Assembly: GCA_022647725.1 (NCBI GenBank)
Contig: JALCLG010000001.1
Coordinates: forward strand, 688,931-752,930
DNA length: 64,000 nucleotides
Direction of reading: 5' to 3'
DNA from: Bacilli bacterium
Lineage (GTDB): Bacteria; Bacillota_I; Bacilli_A; RFN20; CAG-288
Under the pieces are notes generated by a model. That model was given only the letters and a program-made list of their open reading frames with translations. It did not search any database and was not told the origin of the DNA. Below, in pieces: positions 25,986 through 33,456 of this stretch (its first letter is position 1; the number at the start of each line of letters is the position of its first letter). Both the position numbers and the translations under genes were made by a program.

Positions 25986-27482
25986 TTACAGATACTTAGC
26001 GGATAGACGAAGCAGCTCTTCCTGATTGGTTTCTTTCGTATTGACGATGCCCGAGAGGCGATGGTTGGACATGACGGCGATACGGTTGGTGATACCTAAG
26101 ATTTCAGGCATTTCGGAAGAAACAACAATAATGGTCTTGCCAGCCTTGGCCATGTTGATGATCAGCTGGTAGATTTCATATTTGGCACCGACATCGATAC
26201 CACGGGTAGGCTCATCCATCAGGAAGATATCCGGGTTACGTTCCATCCACTTACCGATAATAACCTTTTGCTGGTTACCGCCGGAGAGGGCTGTGATCGG
26301 ATCATGCGGTCCGGTGCACTTGGTATGCATAACGTTGATTTCTTTCTTCGTTGCAGTCTCCATCTTCATCGGAGAAATACCCGTCCAATCCTTGTAATGG
26401 TCAAGGTTCAGAATGCAGGTGTTGTAAATTAAATCCGTACGGGCGAACATACCATTCTTCTTACGTTCCTCCGTGACCAGAGCGAAGTTGTATTCCATGG
26501 CGTCCTTAGGAGACTTGAAGAACATCTTATGGCCTTCATAGGAAATATAGCCTTTGGAAATGGTGCGGTAGCCGAAGATGCTTTCAAGCAGTTCGGAACG
26601 TCCGGCACCGACCAGGCCATACAGGCCGAAGATTTCGCCCTTCTTGACCGTGAAGGAAATATCTTTCAGGAAAGGATAATAAGCAGTCGAAAGATCATGG
26701 ACTTCGAGAATCGGTTCGCCAGGGGTGTTATCCACCGGCGGAAAGCGATTATCCAAGGAACGGCCGACCATAGCGGCGATAAGCTCGTTGAGGTTGGTAT
26801 CCTTGACATTCTTCGTCATGATCAGCTGACCATCACGGAGGACGGAGACCTCATCGCAGATCTGGAAAACCTCATCCATCTTGTGGGAGATGTAAACGAA
26901 GGAAATGCCCTTAGCTCTGAGATCCGAGACAATGCCAAACAGTTTCTTGACTTCCCGCTCCGTCAGAGACGAGGTCGGTTCATCAAGAACGATGATCTTC
27001 GCATTATAGGAGACGGCCCGAGCGATTTCGATCATCTGCCGCTGCGAGACCGAAAGAGTCTTCACAATGGCTTTCGGATCGACATCCATTTTCAGAGACG
27101 CAAAAAGCCGACGCGCCTTGCGGTACATCGTTTTTTCATCGATAACGCCGAACTTCGTAATGTAACGTCCCAAGAAAAGGTTATCAAGAACAGAACGTTC
27201 AAGACATTGATTGAGTTCCTGATGAACCATGGCAACGCCGTGTTCCAATGCTTCTTTCGGTCCGTTGAAATCGATCGCCTGGCCATCCAATTCGAAAGAT
27301 CCTTCATCCTTATGATAAATGCCGAAGAGGCACTTCATCATCGTGGATTTGCCAGCACCGTTTTCACCCATCAGACCCATCACGGATCCCCGCTTGACAG
27401 ACAAATTAATGTTTCTTAAAACGTGGTTTTTACCGAAAGACTTGGAAAGGCCTTGAATCTTAAGAATATAATCTTCAGACAT
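25986..27482 (-). CDS. mglA: Galactose/methyl-galactoside ABC ATP-binding protein
   Basis: A 498-residue tandem ATPase of the carbohydrate-uptake type 2 (CUT2) family. The first nucleotide-binding domain has Walker A GENGAGKST (residues 40-48), a degenerate LSVSQRQM signature and Walker B IVLDEPTS. The second has the altered Walker A GLVGAGRSE, the signature LSGGNQQKV and FLMDEPTRGIDVGA. This pairing is typical of MglA/RbsA. It powers import through MglC. An intergenic hairpin separates it from mglB, which probably allows binding-protein mRNA to accumulate. Confidence 0.94.
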   Translation of the reverse strand: MSEDYILKIQGLSKSFGKNHVLRNINLSVKRGSVMGLMGENGAGKSTMMKCLFGIYHKDEGSFELDGQAIDFNGPKEALEHGVAMVHQELNQCLERSVLDNLFLGRYITKFGVIDEKTMYRKARRLFASLKMDVDPKAIVKTLSVSQRQMIEIARAVSYNAKIIVLDEPTSSLTEREVKKLFGIVSDLRAKGISFVYISHKMDEVFQICDEVSVLRDGQLIMTKNVKDTNLNELIAAMVGRSLDNRFPPVDNTPGEPILEVHDLSTAYYPFLKDISFTVKKGEIFGLYGLVGAGRSELLESIFGYRTISKGYISYEGHKMFFKSPKDAMEYNFALVTEERKKNGMFARTDLIYNTCILNLDHYKDWTGISPMKMETATKKEINVMHTKCTGPHDPITALSGGNQQKVIIGKWMERNPDIFLMDEPTRGIDVGAKYEIYQLIINMAKAGKTIIVVSSEMPEILGITNRIAVMSNHRLSGIVNTKETNQEELLRLSAKYL

Positions 27483-27508
27483 GTTTGCCTTTCTCCTTAT
27501 TTAAATAT

Positions 27509-27542
27509 AACCACCGCCCCTGAAAAAGAAGGGGCAGTGGTT
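27509..27542 (-). other. Intercistronic hairpin between mglB and mglA
   Basis: AACCACCGCCCCT and AGGGGCAGTGGTT pair over 13 positions with one mismatch. There is no T tract after it on the minus strand. It is likely a 3'-end stabiliser or partial terminator that raises mglB over mglAC, as is usual for binding-protein operons. Confidence 0.7.
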
Positions 27543-27568
27543 ATAACGACTTACGTTTTCGGAAGAAA

Positions 27569-28810
27569 CTACTTCAGCTTAGCAGTGTAGAGAGCGCCGG
27601 AATTCGTCTTAACCATGTTGATGGCGTAAGCATCATAGTTGCCAAGGTTGACCATCTGGTTGACGATCTTATCCTCGGACTGACCATCGCCATCGACCCA
27701 CTTCAGCGAGATGTTCATAAGCGGAGCATAGTAGTTAAGGGCCGGACGATAAGCAGTGGAGAGGAAGTTATCAGAACCATTGTACAGATCGATGAAGACC
27801 TTCTTCTGCTTAGCTTTGGCAGTGATATCCTTGATGCCAGCATCACGAGGAGTCGAAGTAGCACTGTAGTAACTATCAATGTTGGAAGCAGTGACAGCAA
27901 CGTTCGGAGCCAAGATAGCCTTGGTATCGGTCTTAATGACCCAAGAACCCGTCAGGTTGATCTTATTGCCATACTGATCAGCTTCCGTGAAGCCCTTAGT
28001 GTATGAAGCAGCACCGGTGACACCATCGCAGAGGTTACGGATCATCTCAAGCGTACCTTCAGCCTGAGCATCGACGTTCTGCGAAACAGTTCCAGTGAAG
28101 TGACCATTCTTGATTTCAGCAAGAGCATCGGAGTTGGCATCATAGCCGAAGAGCGGAACAGCCTTGCCAGTGGTCGGCTTGAAGAAAGAAGAACCGGCAG
28201 TGGAAGTCAAAGCACCCATAGCCATACCATCATTGTTAGAGACGACCATATCAATGGCAGTCTTATCCTTGGCAGCCCAAGTAGCAAAGGCCTTACCGGC
28301 AGCATCAGCGTTCCAAGTGGAACCATCCGTGCCAGTCATAGCAGCAGACTCGATTTCCTTAACCTTCAGCGTGCCATCCTTGACAGTGACAGAACCTTCA
28401 ACGGTCTGATCAGTGCCAGCCTTGGCGGACTTAGCAGTATTGACAGTGCCAAGAGCCGTACGGATACCTAAGGTACGAGCCTTAGAATCGTTGTGGCCTT
28501 CATCACCGACAAACAGAACATAGCCAAGATAACCATCACCATTACGATCCAAATCAGCCTTGTTCTGGGTCTTCAGATAATCGGTGATCATCTTTCCCTG
28601 GACAGTGCCGCCAGCAGCAGCATCGAAGCCGACATAGTAAGTGGAATCGTTGTGATTCATAGAAGTCATATCGATTTCGCCCGTATCCGTATTGGAAGGC
28701 TGTCTGTTGAAGAAGATCAACGGCTTCTTAGCATTGGAAGCACCGGCGCAAGACGTAACGGCAATACCGACAAAAGCCATCACAGATAAGGGAATTAAAT
28801 ACTTTTTCAT
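27569..28810 (-). CDS. mglB: Galactose/glucose-binding lipoprotein
   Basis: A 413-residue substrate-binding lipoprotein with signal MKKYLIPLSVMAF and lipobox VTSC. It has the CUT2 binding-protein features: IFFNRQPSN, a Ca-binding-loop-like DLDRNGDGYLGYV (in E. coli MglB the calcium loop is DLNKDGQ), VVSNNDGMAMGAL, LFGYDANSDALAEIKNG and GTVSQN. It delivers galactose to MglAC at the outer face. It is the first gene of the operon, behind a perfect consensus promoter and an AAGGAGG ribosome site. It is about 80 residues longer than E. coli MglB, mainly because of internal loops. Confidence 0.92.
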   Translation of the reverse strand: MKKYLIPLSVMAFVGIAVTSCAGASNAKKPLIFFNRQPSNTDTGEIDMTSMNHNDSTYYVGFDAAAGGTVQGKMITDYLKTQNKADLDRNGDGYLGYVLFVGDEGHNDSKARTLGIRTALGTVNTAKSAKAGTDQTVEGSVTVKDGTLKVKEIESAAMTGTDGSTWNADAAGKAFATWAAKDKTAIDMVVSNNDGMAMGALTSTAGSSFFKPTTGKAVPLFGYDANSDALAEIKNGHFTGTVSQNVDAQAEGTLEMIRNLCDGVTGAASYTKGFTEADQYGNKINLTGSWVIKTDTKAILAPNVAVTASNIDSYYSATSTPRDAGIKDITAKAKQKKVFIDLYNGSDNFLSTAYRPALNYYAPLMNISLKWVDGDGQSEDKIVNQMVNLGNYDAYAINMVKTNSGALYTAKLK

Positions 28811-28899
28811 TAAATTATGATCCTCCTTTAATTCCTGATTGTGGGAAGCAAAAGCTGATAATCCTCATATTCAGCCTCTTCTCCCCGCTATCGATTCCA

Positions 28900-28928
28900 A
28901 TTATAGATTGTAAGCCCTTTTATGTCAA
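28900..28928 (-). promoter_or_regulatory. Perfect consensus promoter of mglBAC
   Basis: On the minus strand TTGACA (28928-28923) and TATAAT (28905-28900) are separated by exactly 17 bases. The leader before mglB is about 85 bases, with AAAGGAGG near the start codon. Confidence 0.88.
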
Positions 28929-28979
28929 ATCATTTGTTTGCAGTCTTGCTAGATTGTGCGCGTTTCAAAGGCAACCGGC

Positions 28980-29002
28980 GATTACTGCGTAAACAAGTAA
29001 TC
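28980..29002. promoter_or_regulatory. 23-bp inverted repeat upstream of the mgl promoter
   Basis: GATTACT and AGTAATC form a perfect 7-bp inverted repeat around a nine-base centre containing GTAAAC. It lies about 50 bases upstream of the -35 box, a position fitting an activator or a distal operator. No regulator gene is adjacent. Confidence 0.4.
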
Positions 29003-29044
29003 ATAGGAAGAGAGCTGTTTTTTAATGAAAAGTATAAGAAAAAC

Positions 29045-29347
29045 AAAAAGGGGCTGTCCGATTGAAAAATCGATCGGGCAGCCCTTTTCTTTGGCTTGCA
29101 TTATAATAAAAATATCCGAGTTTGCCCTCGGATATTACGCAGATCTCCGTAAAAACGTCTAACGAAAGGACGGTTTTACTGTAGATAAAGATACACCTGT
29201 AGAAAAAGATTTTAAAGTCCCTTGGATAAGCCGCTGAAGGAGAGAGCAAAATATTGCTAACAACAGCATGCTTTATGCAACACATCGTTAACATCAAGGA
29301 CTGTCCCAGCCCAGGGTTACACCCCAGGTTTTCGGACAGCCCCTTTT
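29045..29347. repeat. Structured non-coding element bounded by 17-bp inverted repeats (MITE-like)
   Basis: AAAAAGGGGCTGTCCGA at the left is matched by TCGGACAGCCCCTTTTT at the right. Inside are several stems: a left hairpin pairing the GGGCTG arm with CAGCCC near 29083, a perfect 10-bp stem AATATCCGAG/CTCGGATATT near 29113-29138, GTAAAA...GTTTTAC near 29153-29179, and small GCAA/TTGC and GCAT/ATGC stems. A TATAAT sits at about 29102-29107. No coding potential is convincing. GGGCTGTCC ends are common on transposable elements, so a MITE or IS remnant is likely; a regulatory RNA is the alternative. Confidence 0.5.
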
Positions 29348-29374
29348 TCTTTCTTCAAAACAGGTTATCGAAAG

Positions 29375-29614
29375 CTACTTCTTCTTGCCACTGAACCACT
29401 TGGACTGGATGAAATCCAAGGTGTCGTCCAGGTTCTCTTCTTCCATGGCAGCGATTGCAAACATGTAAGAAGGCATCGGCAGAGCGTCATCGTTCTCGAA
29501 CTCAACGACATCGCCGTTGTTGGCATCGCCCTTGGCGATGTAGTACTTGTTATTGGCAAGAAGCAGAAGCTTGCCATCCTTCACCATCAACACAGTCCCT
29601 TTTAATTTTGCCAT
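29375..29614 (-). CDS. Small hypothetical protein
   Basis: A 79-residue soluble protein, MAKLKGTVLMVKDGKLLLL..., ending in SKWFSGKKK. The first half looks like a small beta barrel (TVLMVKDGKLLLLANNKYYIAKGDANNGDVVEF), the second half like an amphipathic helix. No family was recognised. The start at 29614 follows AAGGAG. It is divergent from the hydrolase-like gene at 29761 and its 3' end faces the structured element. Confidence 0.6.
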   Translation of the reverse strand: MAKLKGTVLMVKDGKLLLLANNKYYIAKGDANNGDVVEFENDDALPMPSYMFAIAAMEEENLDDTLDFIQSKWFSGKKK

Positions 29615-29760
29615 AGTTGATATTGGCTCCTTGAGAAGTATTATAGAAGAAGAAAGCTGAATAATCAAAATATCTATTGCATTTTGCCAGGTTGGTGTAT
29701 AGTTTAATCATAGTTTTATGGTCTTTCTGTTTCTCGTCCGTTAGGAGGACTTTCCGAATC

Positions 29761-30327
29761 ATGAAAAAACTTGCTGTTGTTTTTCCTGGCCGTCGCTATA
29801 GCTGCGATCGCTCCCTCTTGTTTTATCCTTCCCGCATTCTCAGCGAGGACGGCTATGAGATGGTTTATCTTCATTATGACCTTCCCAAAGAAGCCGAAGA
29901 CCCCCGTCCGCTGGATTCCTGTGCCGATGAATGCCTGACCTATGCTTTAGACAAAGTCAAAGACATCGACTTCGCCCAATATGATTCCATTGTCTTTCTG
30001 TCGAAGTCCGTCGGTGCCGTCGTCTCGGGTTCCTTAGCCAACATGAAGAACCTCAGTCACGTCCATCAGATCCTGATCACTCCGATTGAACCGGCCCTTC
30101 CTTATATAAGAAAGGATGACCTGATCATCTCCTCGGATAGCGATAAGTATTTCCCTGAAGCCAAGATCAAGCTTTCCAGTTTCAACAACGCTTACTTCTT
30201 CCCGGGCTTCCCCCATTCCTTTGAGATTGAGAAGAACTACTCCCTGACGATCCGGGCCTTAGCCAATGTCGTCGGCATTGCCGAGAAATACATTCAGGCC
30301 ATCGACGAGAGCCTGAAGCAGGGTTAG
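29761..30327 (+). CDS. Alpha/beta-hydrolase-like protein
   Basis: A 188-residue cytosolic protein starting at 29761 behind AGGAGG. It begins with a beta strand and AVVFPGRRYSCDRSLLFYPSRIL, similar to the oxyanion region of small alpha/beta hydrolases. A nucleophile-elbow-like FLSKSVGAVVSG follows near residue 82, then LITPIEPALPYI and PGFPHSFEIE with a late histidine that could complete a Ser-Asp-His triad. A hydrolase role is an inference from fold features; the substrate is unknown. Confidence 0.6.
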   Translation: MKKLAVVFPGRRYSCDRSLLFYPSRILSEDGYEMVYLHYDLPKEAEDPRPLDSCADECLTYALDKVKDIDFAQYDSIVFLSKSVGAVVSGSLANMKNLSHVHQILITPIEPALPYIRKDDLIISSDSDKYFPEAKIKLSSFNNAYFFPGFPHSFEIEKNYSLTIRALANVVGIAEKYIQAIDESLKQG

Positions 30328-30342
30328 AACCTGCCTTTTTCC
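30318..30342 (+). terminator. Terminator overlapping the hydrolase-like stop codon
   Basis: GCAGG and CCTGC pair around GTTAGAA, which includes the TAG stop, followed by CTTTTTCCC. Confidence 0.6.
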
Positions 30343-30349
30343 CTAAGAT

Positions 30350-30387
30350 TTGGTAACCTTTGCCATTCATGCTAAAATAGTTCAGTT
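30350..30387 (+). promoter_or_regulatory. Promoter of the sugar transferase operon
   Basis: TTGGTA and TAAAAT (30373-30378) are 17 bases apart with TGC before the -10 (extended -10). The ATG follows only nine bases after the -10, so at most a two- or three-base leader remains. Confidence 0.55.
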
Positions 30388-31104
30388 ATGGCAGACAATA
30401 ATAACGTCAGTAAACCACAAACGGATGAGGAAGTCCTGACTCTCGAGATGCAGAAGATTGAGGCCACGGTCGATACCAGCCTCTATCTCAAGAAGAAACC
30501 TGTCTTCTCCTTCTTTAAGCGTTTCTTCGATATCCTGTTATCCCTGGAAGCCATCCTGATTCTCTCGCCGTTATTGATCATCATCGCCTTTTTAGTGAAG
30601 ATCACCTCCCGTGGCCCGATCTTCTATAAGCACCGCCGCATCGGCAAAAAAGGCAAAGCTTTCAACATGCTGAAGTTCCGCACCATGAAATGGGACCGCC
30701 GCCCGATCGAAGAGCAGCTGAGCCCGGAACAGCTGAAGCAGTTCTACAGCGAGTTCAAGGTGGATAACGATCCTCGGATCACGAAGTTCGGCAAGTTCCT
30801 AAGGAAGACGTCGTTAGATGAACTCCCGCAGCTCTTCAATATCTTCATCGGCCAGATGTCCATCGTCGGACCCCGTCCGATCATCGACATCGAGAGCGAG
30901 AAGTACGGCCTGACCCGGGATGTCCTGCTTTCCGTCCGGCCGGGACTGACCAGTTACTGGGCCTGCCATGGCCGCAGCAACGTCAACTACACCGAACGCG
31001 TCAATATGGAGCTTTATTACATCAAGCACCGTTCCCTCTGGCTGGATATCAAACTGATTGCCAGGACAGCCTTGAAGGTCTTCAAACGGGAAGGTGCCGA
31101 ATAA
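30388..31104 (+). CDS. Undecaprenyl-phosphate sugar-1-phosphate transferase
   Basis: A 238-residue bacterial sugar transferase (WcaJ/PglC-type catalytic core) that links the first sugar phosphate to undecaprenyl phosphate and so starts surface polysaccharide units. A membrane re-entrant helix (FFDILLSLEAILILSPLLIIIAFL) lies near residues 50-75. Conserved segments are GPIFYKHRRIGKKGKAFNMLKFRTM, TKFGKFLRKTSLDELPQLFN, GQMSIVGPRP and RPGLTSYWACHGR. It is 17 bases upstream of the Wzz-like gene in the same operon. It lacks the four extra N-terminal helices of WcaJ. Confidence 0.93.
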   Translation: MADNNNVSKPQTDEEVLTLEMQKIEATVDTSLYLKKKPVFSFFKRFFDILLSLEAILILSPLLIIIAFLVKITSRGPIFYKHRRIGKKGKAFNMLKFRTMKWDRRPIEEQLSPEQLKQFYSEFKVDNDPRITKFGKFLRKTSLDELPQLFNIFIGQMSIVGPRPIIDIESEKYGLTRDVLLSVRPGLTSYWACHGRSNVNYTERVNMELYYIKHRSLWLDIKLIARTALKVFKREGAE

Positions 31105-31121
31105 CCAAGGAGCAGCAAGTC

Positions 31122-32648
31122 ATGGAAGAAAACAATAACAGCCGGGTCGTCATCATCAAGAGCGAAGAGAACGAGAAGAAAGGACCTCATCTGACCTGGG
31201 CCGGCTACGGCCATCAGATTGCGGTCTACAAATATTGGATCTTAGGCATCTCTTTGGTCTGCGCCATTGCCGGCTTTGCCGGTATCCATTATGGCTACAA
31301 CCCCAAGAAGGGAGTCATCACAACCCATCTGACCTTGAATCTGGCCTTAACCAATGAAGGCAAGAGCTACGCCGATGGCACGGCCTACAACTATAACGAC
31401 ATCATCTCTCAGACCAACATCCAGAAGACCATCGACAACAATTCGGCTTTTTCTTCGCTGAAAGCCGATACCTTGGTCACCAAGAAGGCTTTCTCCATTG
31501 CACCGGTCACCACCACGGAAAACAACGTCACTACCGTCTCCGACACCGATTTTGTCGTCACCACCTCGCCGGCAGCCTTCAAGAACGAAGACACCTGCCG
31601 GACTTTCCTGAAAGCTCTCTTTGCCAGTGAAGTCACTCGCGCCAGCGATGCCATCGACAACTCCTATCTTGCCAATGTCCTGCCGGCCTCGAGCGAGACC
31701 GTCAGTCAGATGAAATTCAGCGATACCGTCACGGATATCTCCCAGCAGTATCACGTTCTCGATGATACCTATACTGCCTTATTGAAACAGTTCGGTACCT
31801 CCCTCAAAGTCGGCAATGTCCTCATTGCCGATACCTATAAGACCTTCCAGGCCCATTATCCCAGCAATGCCATTGAGACCTTCGTCGGTGAACAGAACGC
31901 CAACAACTATGTCAACTTCGCCGATGGCGAAGAAGACAAGAAGCTGGCCAACTACAACAACCTGGCCGTCTCCTATCAGAACCAGATCAAAGCCCTGGAT
32001 AAGGAGATCAAAGCCTACAGCGATACCTTAGCCACCTTAGCCACGATCAAGACGCCGGGCGAATCCACCACCGAAGAAACCACCAAGCTCAGTCAGGACC
32101 TGGTCAAAGACAAGGATCTCCGCAGCAAGCTGAGTCTGGCCTTAGAGAAACTGGGCTATGTTGTGACCTTGGATGATGTTAACAGCGTCACCACCGTCAC
32201 GGAAGATGCTTCCGATGCCACCAGCTACCGCTATCACCTGAAGGAATACAAAGCCTACAAAGCCGGGGATACCTCCGCAGCTGCCTTAGCCAGCAAGACC
32301 TGGTTTGACAACGCTCAGACCTTCTTAGCGACCTGCCAGAGCTTCTACACGTCCCTGACCGGAGATTACACGACTGCCAACACCACCTACCGGGGTGCCA
32401 TCAAAGCCAACGCCAACGCTCTCTATGTCAGCGAGAGTGATATGGGCACCTTATCCGGTCATATCTCGGCCTTCGTCGGTGCAGCGGCCGGACTGGTCTT
32501 AGGCTTTGTCGTCTCTTCCCTGATCTTTGCCGGCATCGGCATCAACAAGGATTACCAGAAGGCCTTAGCCGCAAACGGCGCCTGTGTCACGCCTGCCGTT
32601 AACGATAAGCCGCAGGACGAGACAACGAAACCGACCGAAACGAAATAG
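31122..32648 (+). CDS. Wzz-like polysaccharide chain-length protein
   Basis: A 508-residue protein with two membrane helices (about residues 36-56 and 455-478), a large Thr/Ala/Asp-rich extracellular domain with helical coil segments between them, and a short cytosolic C-terminus. This is the topology of Wzz/CapA polysaccharide co-polymerases that set glycan chain length. The N-terminal Wzz domain is weak at sequence level. It follows the sugar transferase directly, which supports a role in the same pathway. AAGGAG precedes the start and a terminator follows. Confidence 0.7.
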   Translation: MEENNNSRVVIIKSEENEKKGPHLTWAGYGHQIAVYKYWILGISLVCAIAGFAGIHYGYNPKKGVITTHLTLNLALTNEGKSYADGTAYNYNDIISQTNIQKTIDNNSAFSSLKADTLVTKKAFSIAPVTTTENNVTTVSDTDFVVTTSPAAFKNEDTCRTFLKALFASEVTRASDAIDNSYLANVLPASSETVSQMKFSDTVTDISQQYHVLDDTYTALLKQFGTSLKVGNVLIADTYKTFQAHYPSNAIETFVGEQNANNYVNFADGEEDKKLANYNNLAVSYQNQIKALDKEIKAYSDTLATLATIKTPGESTTEETTKLSQDLVKDKDLRSKLSLALEKLGYVVTLDDVNSVTTVTEDASDATSYRYHLKEYKAYKAGDTSAAALASKTWFDNAQTFLATCQSFYTSLTGDYTTANTTYRGAIKANANALYVSESDMGTLSGHISAFVGAAAGLVLGFVVSSLIFAGIGINKDYQKALAANGACVTPAVNDKPQDETTKPTETK

Positions 32649-32656
32649 TCTTAAAG

Positions 32657-32680
32657 AGCCCGTCGCTGACGGGCTTTTTA
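32657..32680 (+). terminator. Terminator after the Wzz-like gene
   Basis: AGCCCGTC-GCT-GACGGGCT followed by TTTTT. Confidence 0.88.
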
Positions 32681-32778
32681 AGAGTTCCTGAAATGTAAAT
32701 TATTTTCATCGGGAAGGTGATAGGAAACCTGACTATAATAGAAGCATTATTAATTTCTTCAAGGAGAAAACGTTAACC

Positions 32779-33369
32779 ATGTACCAGGAATTGCAGAAGG
32801 GCTGGATTGAAGTCATCACCGGTCCGATGTTTGCCGGTAAAAGCGAAGAGCTGATCCGCCGCATCAAGACCTTAACCTATACCAAGATGAAGATCATGGC
32901 CTTTAAGCCGGCCATCGATAACCGCTATGACAAGACGGCCATCGCCTCGCACGACGGTGCTAAATATGAAGCCTATGCCGTCAAGGAAGCCAAGTCCATT
33001 CTGGAGCTGGTCCGTCCGGACACCCAGGTGGTCGCCATCGACGAAGTGCAGTTCTTCAGCAACGATATCATCGGCATCTGCGAATCCCTGGCTGACCGGG
33101 GCGTCCGTGTCATCGTCGCCGGACTCGATCTCGATTTCCGGGGTGAGCCTTTCGGACCGATGCCGGAGCTCTTAGCCAGAGCCGAGTTCGTCACCAAACT
33201 GACGGCGGTCTGCACCGTCTGCGGCTGCGCCGCGACTCGAACGCAGCGGATGATCAACGGCAAACCGGCGGATTACAACGATCCCATCATCAAGGTCGGT
33301 GCCAAAGAAAGTTACGAAGCCCGTTGCCGGAAGCATCATATGGTGCCCGACAAACCCGCTGACCTTTAG
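32779..33369 (+). CDS. tdk: Thymidine kinase
   Basis: A 196-residue type II thymidine kinase of the salvage pathway that phosphorylates thymidine with ATP. It has the P-loop GPMFAGKS (residues 15-22), the Walker B/catalytic AIDEVQFF near residue 90, [13 protein letters not shown] (lasso region) and structural zinc ligands CTVCG...CRKHH. Length and order are normal. Upstream lie TATAAT (near 32737) and AAGGAG. It is monocistronic, with its own terminator. Confidence 0.96.
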   Translation: MYQELQKGWIEVITGPMFAGKSEELIRRIKTLTYTKMKIMAFKPAIDNRYDKTAIASHDGAKYEAYAVKEAKSILELVRPDTQVVAIDEVQFFSNDIIGICESLADRGVRVIVAGLDLDFRGEPFGPMPELLARAEFVTKLTAVCTVCGCAATRTQRMINGKPADYNDPIIKVGAKESYEARCRKHHMVPDKPADL

Positions 33370-33375
33370 AGAAAC

Positions 33376-33411
33376 AAACGGCCTTTCGTCCTCGAAAAGC
33401 CGTTTTTCTTT
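33376..33411 (+). terminator. Terminator after tdk
   Basis: AAACGGC-C-TTTCG and CGAAA-A-GCCGTTT pair around a four-base loop, followed by a T run. Confidence 0.85.
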
Positions 33412-33456
33412 TAATCCTTATTTATTAATGAATCCAAATCGAATAAAATAGGAGCT

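Noticed and set aside
26529-27419. Plus-strand open frame of 296 codons
   Set aside because: Antisense of mglA, whose Walker and signature motifs are intact.
29022-29297. Minus-strand 91-codon frame within the inverted-repeat element
   Set aside because: No ribosome site, no family signal, and it runs through the stems of the element, so coding is unlikely.
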